From Thermohalobaculum sp039513195 (GTDB taxonomy: Bacteria > Pseudomonadota > Alphaproteobacteria > Rhodobacterales > Rhodobacteraceae), in assembly GCA_039513195.1 (NCBI GenBank), contig JBCCRM010000020.1, positions 24,075-88,074 on the forward strand: a DNA stretch of 64,000 nucleotides. Reading direction: 5' to 3'. The notes below the pieces were generated by a model that did not search any database, was not told where the DNA came from, and was given only the letters and a program-made list of their open reading frames with translations. Positions 36,586 to 44,665 of the stretch are shown here, piece after piece (the first letter of the stretch is position 1; every line of letters begins with the position of its first letter). The position numbers were made by a program, and so were the translations under genes.

Positions 36586-37488
36586 ATGGCAGCAGAGACG
36601 CAATCGGCGCTTCGGATGACGCCGCTTACCGATCGTTTTGGGGTCGAGATCGCAGGCGTGGACCTTCGCGATGTGACGGCAACGCATCTCTATCCAGAGA
36701 TCAGGGCGGCGTTTGAGACGCAGTCTCTCCTGCTCTTCCGGCACCAGTCGCTCGGCGATACGGACCATTTGCGTCTTGCGGCGCTGTTCGGACCCATCGA
36801 GGACAGGGCGTCTGATGAACGGACGAAGGACCAAGCGTTCGAGGTGCCGAGAGTGTCGAATGTTCAGGCAGACGGGACTGTGTCGGGGGAGATGGATCTC
36901 CACACCCTGAACCTGAAGAGCAACCAGCTCTGGCACACCGACAGCACCTTTCTGCCCGTCCCGGCGCTGGCAAACATCATCACCGCGCGGATCGTGCCGT
37001 CGCAGGGTGGAGAGACCGAGATCGCCTCGACCCGGGCGGCGTGGCAGGACATGCCGGATGCACTGCGGGAACAGGCCCGAAACGCGGTGCTTTGGCACCG
37101 CTACAGCCATTCGAGGGCGCGCCTGTCGGCGGAGTTGGCGGCGATGGCAATGTTTCAGAAATGGCCGGATCGGGCCTGGCCCGCGATGTGGACGAACCCG
37201 GTGACGGGGGAGGACGCGGTGTATGTCGCCTCCCACGCCTTTCGGGTCGATGGGATGGAGCAGGCGGAGGGCTCAGCGCTAATCGATGCGCTGATCGAGT
37301 TTTGCACCCGACCGAGTTATGTCTACAGCCATTGCTGGCAGGTGGGCGACTTGTTGATCTGGGACGAGCGGGCGACGCTCCACCGCGGGACGCCCTGGCC
37401 ATACGAGGAGCCGAGGGTGCTCTCGAGCCTCTGCGTCTCGGTCACCGAGGCCGATGGGCTTGGCGCGATGCGCCACGCCCTGGGCTAA
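36586..37488 (+). CDS. TauD/TfdA family Fe(II)/2-oxoglutarate dioxygenase
   Basis: 300-aa non-haem iron dioxygenase. Iron ligands are His117 and Asp119 in LWHTDSTFLPVP and the distal His266 in ATLHRGTPWPY. The 2-oxoglutarate-binding Arg is about ten residues later (EEPRVLSS). GVEIAGVDLRDV at the N-terminus is typical. GGAGG is 5 nt from ATG 36586. Relatives hydroxylate taurine, 2,4-D, alkyl sulfates or quaternary amines; the substrate is not predictable. It is divergent from the hydantoinase/MttB operon, so oxidative N-demethylation or hydroxylation of the same compound is a possibility. Confidence 0.9.
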   Translation: MAAETQSALRMTPLTDRFGVEIAGVDLRDVTATHLYPEIRAAFETQSLLLFRHQSLGDTDHLRLAALFGPIEDRASDERTKDQAFEVPRVSNVQADGTVSGEMDLHTLNLKSNQLWHTDSTFLPVPALANIITARIVPSQGGETEIASTRAAWQDMPDALREQARNAVLWHRYSHSRARLSAELAAMAMFQKWPDRAWPAMWTNPVTGEDAVYVASHAFRVDGMEQAEGSALIDALIEFCTRPSYVYSHCWQVGDLLIWDERATLHRGTPWPYEEPRVLSSLCVSVTEADGLGAMRHALG

Positions 37489-38230
37489 CGCGCCCGGCGT
37501 CTAGGGCGCCGCGTCTGCCACCCAGCCTGTGGCACCGGAGGCGCCCGCGGCGCACTGCAGGCGTCGTCGCGCTTGGGGATGCCGCGGGCCGATCCCGCCG
37601 ACCACCAGCGGTGCAAGGACCTGCTTCTGTTATTGGCTTTCGGTCTGCGCGAAGTACCGCGGGAGCAGGTCGTGGAGACGGTTGCCGGAATTCCGGCAGG
37701 GGATCGGTTCAAGGCTTGCCCTGAGATACGCCAATAGACGGACGTCGTTGTGCTGCGCAGTATCGATTGCGGAGGCGACGGAGCGCTAGGCCTTCCCGAC
37801 TTCGCCACGCCCTCGAAGAGAGCGCTGCTAGCGCCAATCTACTCGCGTGGATCAGGCACCCGACCCTTTTGCAGTCTATTTCGGTTCGGCCTTCGGTTGC
37901 GAAGGTGTCGAAGGCCGCGGCGAGAACGGACTAACTGCCCCCCAAGAGCGCTTTACGACCAGAGTGCATCGGTCCTCGCGCTCTAAGGTATTGTTCAGGA
38001 ATGTTTTCGCGACGCCAATCTAAGTCAGATTGGCTGGGAAAATGCTCTGGGACCCCGCTCGTACCACGGGGCGATGGAACGCAGTCTGTGAAGGGTTCCA
38101 CCCCAGGCGCGAAGGGTGTTTCACGATGGAGACCACCAGAGGTCTTCCTTGCGGGCTTGGATCGAGCGTCGCAACGGTCGATCGGCGGGGTTGGCTTTCC
38201 AGTGATCGCCGACCGTGCGGGCTGCCCTGT
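37489..38230. other. Non-coding, apparently degenerate stretch
   Basis: No frame in either strand looks like a maintained gene: short frames have scattered stops and atypical composition. A perfect inverted repeat, GCCAATCT and AGATTGGC separated by AAGTC, lies at 38014-38034. It is AT-rich and has no following T-tract, so it may be an operator or a mobile-element end rather than a terminator. The stretch adjoins an IS630 remnant and probably contains more insertion-sequence debris. Confidence 0.5.
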
Positions 38231-38239
38231 CCCTGAAAC

Positions 38240-38460
38240 TCGACGTGGCCGATACCATGACGCTGATGCCTCCGCCGCCGAGATCGCCGGAGCTTAGCCC
38301 GATGGAGAACCTGTGGCCGTTCATGCGCGACGACGCGTTCTCGAACCGGTCCTTTCGAAACGAGCGCGGCATCGTCGCGCTCTGCTGCGCGGCCCGGAAC
38401 ACGATCCCGGACCGGCCAGACCGCATCGCATCTAGCAGAGGCCGAGGCTGGAACAGCGGG
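38240..38460 (+). pseudogene. Remnant of an IS630-family transposase (C-terminal part)
   Basis: The translated stretch TMTLMPPPPRSPELSPMENLW, then FMRDDAFSNRSF, IVALCCAARN and DRPDRI follow the C-terminal catalytic part of IS630 transposases (usual form: LPPRAPELNPVENLWQFMRDNWLSNR). The last catalytic Glu (PMEN) is kept. The N-terminal two thirds, the start codon and the element ends are missing, and many residues deviate, so this is an old, inactive copy. It lies 3' of the orphan solute-binding protein gene, whose stop is at 38483. Confidence 0.65.
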
Positions 38461-38482
38461 GTCCAATCGTTTCGCTGTGGAC

Positions 38483-40525
38483 TTACTGGGTCAAATACCA
38501 TTGCGTTGGGGCGTACGGATAGGCCCAATAGTAGTCGTAAGTGGCCGAGGTGAAGGGCCGGAAGTTCTTGAGATTGTTGGAAGTTATCGCCGGTTGGATG
38601 GTCGAACCGACCAAGCCGATCTTCCACAAATTTTCCGCATGGATATCGGCGATCTGCCTGCCGATCTCGTTCGATTCCTCAGAGCCGAGGGGCAGCGCCT
38701 TGAAGCTGTTGGAGAGCTCGACGAGCTGCTTCACCGCCGCCGGCGGCTCGCGACCCTCGGCGCCCTCGGTCCGCAACCATGCTGCCCACTGATACCCAGT
38801 GCCAGGCTGCCAGCGGTCGCCGAAGGGCGGCACGAACATGAAGGGGTCTTGCGCGATGATCACACCGGCCCGGCTCGCGTCACGCCAGGAGGCAATCGAG
38901 AGATCCGCCGCACTGCCTTTCAAGCGGTAGTCTTCTGTCGAGATTTCGCTCTGATCGACCTTAACCCCGATCCGTTCCCAATATCCGCGAACCAGTTCGT
39001 GGGCCTTTACCGGGCCCCCCTGCTTGGCAAAGAACATCCGGATCGACAGGTCCTTTCCATCGAATTCCCGCACGCCGTCGCCATTGCTGTCCTTGGCGCC
39101 GAGCCTGTCGAGGATCGTGTTCGCCGCATCCGGGTCGTAATGGGTGAAAGCGGTTAGGTGCTCTTCGGTCAGGAAAGCCACGGTGCCGGGCTCGGCAGGG
39201 GTTGCCTGCACCGGCTCGCCTTGGCCGAGATAGACCAGGTCGAGGATCTCGTCTCGGTCGATTGCCAGTGACATCGCCTTGCGGAATTCGACCTGCTCGA
39301 ATAGTCGGCCAAAATCCGGGTCATCGACATTGAAAGCGTAGTAAATCGTCTCTCCTACGGTAGGGACCAGGTGAACGGTATAAGCGCCCTGACCGTCATT
39401 CTCTTTATAAAACGAAAAGTCGGCGAGGAAGAGCGACTGTGTCTTATAGTCGACTTCGCCATTTACGATCTTCGCGCTGCGATCCGCTTTCTCCGGAACG
39501 TATAGCTCATTGATTTCATTGATATAGGGTAGTTGGTTGCCAGCGGTGTCGATCTGGTGGAAGAACGGGTTAGCGACCAGGCGGCGGCCTTCGGCAGTGT
39601 CATCGACGACGATATAGGCCTCCAAGGTCGGCAAAACGGCTTTGGGCATCGAGGCGGCGCGGGCCGGGTCCTTCAGGATCGGTTGCGGGACGTCTTTCCA
39701 GTCAGAACCGCCATAGAACCAGTTGATCGCCTCGCCCTCAGTGCCGAAGCCCATCGCCTCGCGCAGGGCCGCCGCGTCCGCGTTGTGCTTTTCCATGAAC
39801 TGGCCAAGGAAATGCTGCGGCTGGAAGGGCTGGGCGTGCGAGATCGCGAAACGGCCGAGCAGACCCGGCGCGGAGATGGGCAGCGTGAATTTCACCGTCA
39901 CCTCGTCCAACGCCTCGACCGTCGCGGGCGTGCCGTCCCACAGCCAGGCGGCGGGCGTCTTCTCGTAGACCTGCGCGTTGAGGATCAGATCGTCGTACCA
40001 AAAGACCACATCCGCGGCGGTGAAGGGCTCGCCGTCGGACCATTTGTGCCCTGTGCGCAGAACAAAGGTCAGTTCGGTAAAATCGTCGTTCCAAGTCCAG
40101 TACTTAGCGACATTCGGCACGATGGTCTGGGTGTCATCGGCGAAGCGAACCAGGTTAACATGGCGCAGAGAGAGGACGTCTGTGGTGCCCGCCTCGGTCG
40201 CGTTCGAGAGAACGTCGAGCACGCCGCCATAGCTGCCGATCGCCTCGTAGGGCATCACCACGAGCGGCTCTGAGGGCAGGCGCTCGGCAACCGGGGGGAG
40301 GCTCTCCGGATTGCCCTGGATCCGCGCGTTTAGCGCCGCGATGTCCGGGTTCTCCGCAAAGGTCGGCGTCTGGCCGGCGGCCGTGAGCTCGGTCAGTTCG
40401 AGCTGGTTCGGATAAGCGCCGGCGACGCCCTGGCTGTCGGCCACGGTGATCTCTGCGGCCTGTGCCGATACGGCGAGCAGCGCCGCCAATGCCACGCCGG
40501 ACAGCAGTTTCGCGCTGTGAAGCAT
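38483..40525 (-). CDS. ABC-type solute-binding protein, family 5, orphan
   Basis: 680-aa periplasmic protein, longer than the usual ~530 aa for SBP_bac_5. MLHSAKLLSGVALAALLAVSAQAAE is a Sec signal peptide. TWNDDFTELTFVLRTGHKWSDGEPFTAADVVFWYDD and FEQVEFRKAMSLAIDRDEILDLVYLGQG are family signatures. The extra length resembles the binding proteins of the large peptide/opine-type group. There is no permease or ATPase gene beside it. The 39300-39550 part is visibly lower in GC and has A/T-ending codons, suggesting recent acquisition. An IS630 remnant abuts its 3' end. Confidence 0.9.
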   Translation of the reverse strand: MLHSAKLLSGVALAALLAVSAQAAEITVADSQGVAGAYPNQLELTELTAAGQTPTFAENPDIAALNARIQGNPESLPPVAERLPSEPLVVMPYEAIGSYGGVLDVLSNATEAGTTDVLSLRHVNLVRFADDTQTIVPNVAKYWTWNDDFTELTFVLRTGHKWSDGEPFTAADVVFWYDDLILNAQVYEKTPAAWLWDGTPATVEALDEVTVKFTLPISAPGLLGRFAISHAQPFQPQHFLGQFMEKHNADAAALREAMGFGTEGEAINWFYGGSDWKDVPQPILKDPARAASMPKAVLPTLEAYIVVDDTAEGRRLVANPFFHQIDTAGNQLPYINEINELYVPEKADRSAKIVNGEVDYKTQSLFLADFSFYKENDGQGAYTVHLVPTVGETIYYAFNVDDPDFGRLFEQVEFRKAMSLAIDRDEILDLVYLGQGEPVQATPAEPGTVAFLTEEHLTAFTHYDPDAANTILDRLGAKDSNGDGVREFDGKDLSIRMFFAKQGGPVKAHELVRGYWERIGVKVDQSEISTEDYRLKGSAADLSIASWRDASRAGVIIAQDPFMFVPPFGDRWQPGTGYQWAAWLRTEGAEGREPPAAVKQLVELSNSFKALPLGSEESNEIGRQIADIHAENLWKIGLVGSTIQPAITSNNLKNFRPFTSATYDYYWAYPYAPTQWYLTQ

Positions 40526-40618
40526 GGGTCCCCCCTGTGCCTGCTACGAGATGTCCAGCTTACGGGACTGCCGGTAGCCCCGCCATAAGACAGTTCTCCA
40601 CCGACACGCCGGCCAAAC

Positions 40619-40634
40619 GGTACCGCGCGGTACC
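40619..40634. promoter_or_regulatory. Perfect 16-bp palindrome, candidate operator
   Basis: GGTACCGCGCGGTACC is an exact palindrome about 95 bp upstream of the start of the orphan solute-binding protein gene. Even-length, CG-centred palindromes of this size are typical of LacI-family and similar dimeric regulators. No such regulator gene is in the window. Confidence 0.45.
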
Positions 40635-40759
40635 TGGGCAGACTTGCGACGCAGCCGAGCCGACTTCCCGCGCGAGTTGTCGTTCGACAGGCGGACCAGC
40701 GTGTCTCCAGACAACGCGCTAATGGCCGGAAATTTCGCAATAATTCCGAGCCACATCCC

Positions 40760-40788
40760 ATGCACAACTTATGCACATTGCATATGCA
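40760..40788. promoter_or_regulatory. AT-rich block with repeated ATGCACA/TGCATATGCA elements
   Basis: Two direct repeats beginning ATGCACA (40760 and 40771, one helical turn apart) are followed by the 10-bp palindrome TGCATATGCA (40779-40788). The 11-bp spacing suggests a protein-binding array. It stands out from the GC-rich surroundings and lies upstream of the binding-protein gene. Confidence 0.3.
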
Positions 40789-41013
40789 GACTTTTCCACT
40801 CAGGTATTGGCGGCACAACGCTGAGGAGAATGGGGCTTCGGGGAACAAGCCCTGGCGCCCGGCCTGCGGCCTCTCCCCGCGCGCCGGGCATCAAAGCGGA
40901 ACCTCCAGCCGGCACCCCCGGACCCGAGGCCCGTGCCGACGCCGATCCGGCCGCCTGATGTCGAAAGCGCTCCGACCGAGGCGTCAGCCCGAGCTGTGCG
41001 CGGCTGTGCTCTC

Positions 41014-41787
41014 TCACCCCAGCATCTCCGGCAGGGTGACGATCTCGACCCCCGCGGCCTCGAGCGCTTCGCGGGCGGCCTTGGCCACGGCCACTGAGGT
41101 CGGCTCGTCGCCATGGACGCAAAGACTGTCGAACCCGATCTCCATTGCCGTCCCGTGGCGGGAGGTGATGACGCCCGTCCTCACCATCTCCACCACGCGC
41201 TTTGCCGCCAGGGCCGGATCCTTGATTACGGAACCGGGGATCGAGCGCGGGGTCAGGGTGCCGTCATCCTCATAGGTTCGGTCGACGAACGCCTCTCGCC
41301 CCAGCGGCAAGCCAGCGGCGCGGGTCGCGATCTCCATCTCGGTCCCCGGCATCACCAAATGGATCAGCGCGGGATCGACCGTCTTCACCGCCCGGGCAAT
41401 CGCCGCGGCGTAATCCGGATCGACGCAAGCCATGTTGTTCAGCGCCCCATGCGCCTTCACATGGGTTATGCGGAGGCCGGAATAGCGCTCCATCCCCATG
41501 ATTGCGCCGATCTGATAGGCGACGAGGTATTCCAGCTCTTCCGGCTTCATTCGGATCTGCCGCCGCCCGAAACCCCAAAGATCGTCGAAGCCCGGATGCG
41601 CGCCGATCGAGACGCCGCAGCGCTCGGCCTCCAGGATTGTGCGGCGCATCACGCCGGGGTCGCCGCCATGCATGCCGCAAGCGATATTCGCCGATTTGAC
41701 GATGGAGAGCAGCGTGGTGTCGTCGCCGATATCATAGGCGCCGAACCCCTCGGCCATATCGGCATTTATGTTGATGCGGATCGCCAT
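41014..41787 (-). CDS. pxpA: 5-oxoprolinase subunit A (LamB/YcsF family)
   Basis: 257-aa PxpA-type protein. The N-terminus RININADMAEGFGAYDIGDD and SANIACGMHGGDPGVMRRT are the LamB/YcsF signature, with SIGAHPGFDDLWGFGRR and SLCVHGDEPTS following. In bacteria PxpA works with PxpB and PxpC in ATP-dependent cleavage of 5-oxoproline to glutamate. GGGGAGGGG precedes the ATG. It is transcribed divergently from pxpB-pxpC with an 80-bp spacer, not in the common single-operon order. Confidence 0.93.
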   Translation of the reverse strand: MAIRININADMAEGFGAYDIGDDTTLLSIVKSANIACGMHGGDPGVMRRTILEAERCGVSIGAHPGFDDLWGFGRRQIRMKPEELEYLVAYQIGAIMGMERYSGLRITHVKAHGALNNMACVDPDYAAAIARAVKTVDPALIHLVMPGTEMEIATRAAGLPLGREAFVDRTYEDDGTLTPRSIPGSVIKDPALAAKRVVEMVRTGVITSRHGTAMEIGFDSLCVHGDEPTSVAVAKAAREALEAAGVEIVTLPEMLG

Positions 41788-41867
41788 GGCCCCTCCCCTC
41801 GCCTTCCAAGGACCCGGATTGCCAGGCCCGCCGCTTCGGTTCTAGGCTGAGGCCGAGCCCCGCTGCA

Positions 41868-42614
41868 ATGCCGCCCCAGGATCCGCCCGTGGAGAGAGAG
41901 CCGAGAGAGCCGCGCATCCTGCCCTTTGGCGATGCGGCGCTGCTGGTCGAGTTCGGCCAGGGCGTCGACCGGGCGCTAAACGACACCGTGCTGGCGCTGG
42001 ACGCCGCGGTCGCGGCGGCCGGGATCGAGGGGGTCGTTGAAACAGCGCCGAGCTTTCGGTCGCTGATGATCCAGTTCGACCCTTTGACGACCGATCTTGA
42101 CCGCATCGCGGTGGCCGTCCGCGGGCTGTTGGGCGCCGAGGCCGGAGAGGCGCGGGGGCGCCGCTGGTCCCTGCCCGCCTGTTACGAGGGCGATCTGGCC
42201 CCGGATCTGGAAGGTTTGGCACGGGAGACCGGGCTCTCGCCCGCCGAGGTCGTGGCCCACCACACCGCCATCGACCACCACGTCTACATGATCGGGTTCC
42301 TACCGGGCTCGCCCTATATGGGCGATCTGCCGGAGGTCTTGACCTTGCCGCGCAGGCGCGATCCGCGCACCCGGGTGCCAAAGGGCTCGGTCGCCATCGC
42401 GGTCGGCCTGACCGTGATCTATCCGGTCGAGAGCCCGGGGGGCTGGCATCTCCTCGGCAACACTCCGGTGCGGGTGTTCGACCCGGGCTGGGCGCAGCCG
42501 GCGCTGCTCGCCCCCGGCGATGTGGTGCGGTTCGAGCCGGTCCGCGCGGCCGAACATGCGCGCCTGTCGGCGGATATCGCCGCAGGACGCTGGCGGCCGG
42601 AGCCGGTCGGATGA
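41868..42614 (+). CDS. pxpB: 5-oxoprolinase subunit B (KipI / allophanate hydrolase subunit 1 family)
   Basis: 248 aa. ILPFGDAALLVEFG at the N-terminus and HHVYMIGFLPGSPYMGDLPEVL with GGWHLLGNTPVRVFD are diagnostic of the family. It partners PxpC, whose start overlaps its stop by 4 nt. ATG 41868 gives a charged N-terminal extension; GTG 41889 is an alternative start giving a shorter protein. The presence of pxpA and pxpC assigns the set to 5-oxoproline rather than allophanate hydrolysis. Confidence 0.92.
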   Translation: MPPQDPPVEREPREPRILPFGDAALLVEFGQGVDRALNDTVLALDAAVAAAGIEGVVETAPSFRSLMIQFDPLTTDLDRIAVAVRGLLGAEAGEARGRRWSLPACYEGDLAPDLEGLARETGLSPAEVVAHHTAIDHHVYMIGFLPGSPYMGDLPEVLTLPRRRDPRTRVPKGSVAIAVGLTVIYPVESPGGWHLLGNTPVRVFDPGWAQPALLAPGDVVRFEPVRAAEHARLSADIAAGRWRPEPVG

Positions 42615-43627
42615 CCGGGCTATTGGTGCGCGATGGCGGGCTGTTGACCACGGTACAGGATCTGGGCCGCGTCGGGTTTCAGCGCTTCGGGGTGCCGGTT
42701 TGCGGCGCTCTGGACCGGGATAGCCACAGGCTGGCCAATGCGCTGGTGGGCAATCCGCCCGGCGCCGCGGCGCTAGAGATCCGCTATCTCGGCCCGGTGC
42801 TAGAGGCCCTGTGCCCCGCGCGGGTCGCGTTGGCGGGGGCGGAGGCGCGGATGATCCTGACCCGCGCGCGGGAGACCGAAACGGTGCCCGCTGGCCGCAC
42901 GCTGCGCTTGGAGGAGGGCGATCGGCTGGCCATCGGCCCCCTCTCCGGCAGTGTGACGGCAACCCTGGCGATTGCGGGTGGGGTGCAGACGGCGCCGGTT
43001 CTCGGCAGCGCGGCAACCTTTGCGCGGTCCGGCTTCGGCGGGCTCGACGGCCGGGCCTTGCGGGCGGGCGACCGGATCCCCGTGGCGCTGGCGGAGGGAC
43101 CGGATTTGGCTCTGGCCCAGCCGATGGACTTGGCCCTGCCCGCGCGGATCAAAGTGGTGCTCGGCCCGCAGGACGACCATTTCACGGCCGAGGCGGTGGA
43201 GACCCTGCTCTCCGCGCCCTGGACCGTGACGCAGCAGGCGGACCGCATGGGCCTGCGCCTGGTCGGGCCGGTGCTGGCGCACCGCGATGGCTACAACATC
43301 ACCTCCGACGGGATCGTGACGGGCGCCATCCAAGTGCCCGGCAACGGACTGCCGATCTTGCTTCTGGCCGACCGCCAGACCTCGGGCGGGTATCCGAAGA
43401 TCGCGACGGTCGTGACCGGCGACCTCGCGCCCCTGGGACGTGTGGCGCCCGGCGCGGTGCTGCGCTTCGCCGCCGTCAGCCCGGCCGAGGGGGCGGCCCA
43501 TACCCGGGCGCGGGAGACGGCGCTGGCACAGGCCTTGGCGACGATCACCCCGCCGCCGCGGGAGGGATTGGATCTCGACGCGCTCTATGCCGAAAACCTG
43601 ATCACGCCACCGATCCTGCCAGACTGA
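42611..43627 (+). CDS. pxpC: 5-oxoprolinase subunit C (biotin-dependent carboxyltransferase-like)
   Basis: 338 aa of the allophanate hydrolase subunit 2/KipA family. LLTTVQDLGRVGFQRFGVPVCGALDRDSHRLAN at the N-terminus, the central AGGVQTAPVLGS and the late GAIQVPGNGLPILLLADRQTSGGYPKIATVV are all family hallmarks. Translationally coupled to pxpB (ATGA) and followed 8 nt later by a metallo-hydrolase gene, so at least three genes form one unit. Confidence 0.93.
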   Translation: MTGLLVRDGGLLTTVQDLGRVGFQRFGVPVCGALDRDSHRLANALVGNPPGAAALEIRYLGPVLEALCPARVALAGAEARMILTRARETETVPAGRTLRLEEGDRLAIGPLSGSVTATLAIAGGVQTAPVLGSAATFARSGFGGLDGRALRAGDRIPVALAEGPDLALAQPMDLALPARIKVVLGPQDDHFTAEAVETLLSAPWTVTQQADRMGLRLVGPVLAHRDGYNITSDGIVTGAIQVPGNGLPILLLADRQTSGGYPKIATVVTGDLAPLGRVAPGAVLRFAAVSPAEGAAHTRARETALAQALATITPPPREGLDLDALYAENLITPPILPD

Positions 43628-43635
43628 GGGGACGC

Positions 43636-44319
43636 ATGACCGCCCATTATGACGTACTGATAACCGGCAACAATCTGCGCCTGCGCGACGATTTCCTGGG
43701 CATCTCCACAGTCTGCTTGATCGAGGCACCGGGGTTTCGCGCGCTCCTCGACACCGGCGGCCCGTCCTCGCGCTTTGCACTGATAAACGCGCTGGCTGGG
43801 CGCGGGATCGGGCGGGAGGAGATCGATCTGATCCTCCTCTCCCATCTCCATTACGACCACTGCTACAATCTCGACCTCTTTCCCAAGGCCCGGATCGTGG
43901 TGGCGCAGGCAGAGCTGGACTATGCGGCAGAGCCCCATCCCGACGACCTGGTGACGCCCGATTGGATCCTGGAACGCCTTAGCCGCCGCCGGGTCGAGGC
44001 GCTGACCGCGGACACGGCCCTCGCGAAGGGGGTGGAGATGTTCCACGCCCCGGGCCACACGCCAGGCCACCACGCGGTGAGGCTGGAGACGGCTGTGGGG
44101 CCGGTGGTGCTCGCCTGCGATGCGATCAAATACCCGAAGGAAGTGATGACCCGGCGCTGCGACCTCGCCTTCGACACGGTCCAGCGCGGCAGCGAAACCA
44201 TCGGGCGCATCCTCGACATGGCAGAGCGGATCGTGCCGGGTCATTTCCCGGAGCTTTACCGCGAAGGCGAGGGCTGGGCCTGGGATGGCGCCGCCGAGTT
44301 TCCGCTGCTGATCCGATAA
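43636..44319 (+). CDS. Metallo-beta-lactamase-fold hydrolase (lactonase-like)
   Basis: 227-aa MBL-fold enzyme. The two-metal motif is SHLHYDHCYN (H-x-H-x-D-H), with further ligands in FHAPGHTPGHHAV, VLACDAIKY and VPGHFPELY. Overall layout resembles the AHL-lactonase/RomA-like group but the substrate is open. It is the third gene of the pxpB-pxpC unit, which suggests hydrolysis of a related cyclic or conjugated compound. ATG 43636 follows GAGGGGACGC. Confidence 0.88.
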   Translation: MTAHYDVLITGNNLRLRDDFLGISTVCLIEAPGFRALLDTGGPSSRFALINALAGRGIGREEIDLILLSHLHYDHCYNLDLFPKARIVVAQAELDYAAEPHPDDLVTPDWILERLSRRRVEALTADTALAKGVEMFHAPGHTPGHHAVRLETAVGPVVLACDAIKYPKEVMTRRCDLAFDTVQRGSETIGRILDMAERIVPGHFPELYREGEGWAWDGAAEFPLLIR

Positions 44320-44665
44320 CCCCCATCAGACGGCCGGGCGGAAGCCGCGGCACGGGTCAGAGAGGCGGCAAGCGCAGTTCGCCCTGCAGGCGAGCCACGG
44401 GCATTCGTGCGAGCTGGCGCGTGCCCGCCACGGCGTCTCCACCGGCGCGTCTCCACCGGCGCGGCACCGGCCTCGCTCTCACCGTAGGGGCCACGGGCGC
44501 CCCGGGACGGCAGCGCGCCGCAAGGCGCGTCGACGGCCCGGGGGCACCGACCCATCGCGGGCGACCAGCCCGCGATTCCGTTTGATAGACCCCCGAACAC
44601 GGCGCCGCGTTGCTTTGCCCCAAGGGCTCATGCAAGCCTCGCGCGACGGCGGCAGAGAGGCAAGC
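44320..44665. other. Spacer between the MBL hydrolase and the second hydantoinase A gene
   Basis: No gene seen. It contains a hairpin, CGCGCC pairing with GGCGCG around GCAA (near 44515-44530), and one copy of the interspersed CGGA-ATCGCGGGC repeat, annotated separately. A tandem duplication of CGTCTCCACCGGCG is visible around 44424-44460. The spacer may carry a terminator for the pxp unit and a promoter for hydantoinase A. Confidence 0.45.
44554..44580 (-). repeat. Interspersed hairpin repeat, copy 1
   Basis: Read on the minus strand: CGGA, then ATCGCGGGC, a 5-nt loop, and GCCCGCGAT. The 9-bp stem is perfect. The same unit occurs twice more on the plus strand (49505-49531 and 58263-58288), in spacers only. 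Confidence 0.7.

Larger units (their letters stand above)
40526..41013. other. Spacer upstream of the orphan solute-binding protein gene
   Basis: No gene recognised. The 3' side (40790-41013) is GC-rich with nothing identifiable. The side nearer the binding-protein gene holds two candidate control sites: a 16-bp palindrome and an AT-rich block of TGCA-containing repeats, each annotated separately. Confidence 0.5.

Noticed and set aside
37640..37745. IS66-like transposase C-terminal remnant on the minus strand
   Set aside because: A short stretch (NRLHDLLPRYF) vaguely resembles the IS66 tail DELLPW, but it is too short and interrupted to support a call.
41868..43627. Allophanate hydrolase / urea amidolyase subunits
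   Set aside because: PxpB and PxpC share these family names, but a LamB/YcsF pxpA gene lies 80 bp away and no urea carboxylase is present, which fits 5-oxoprolinase.
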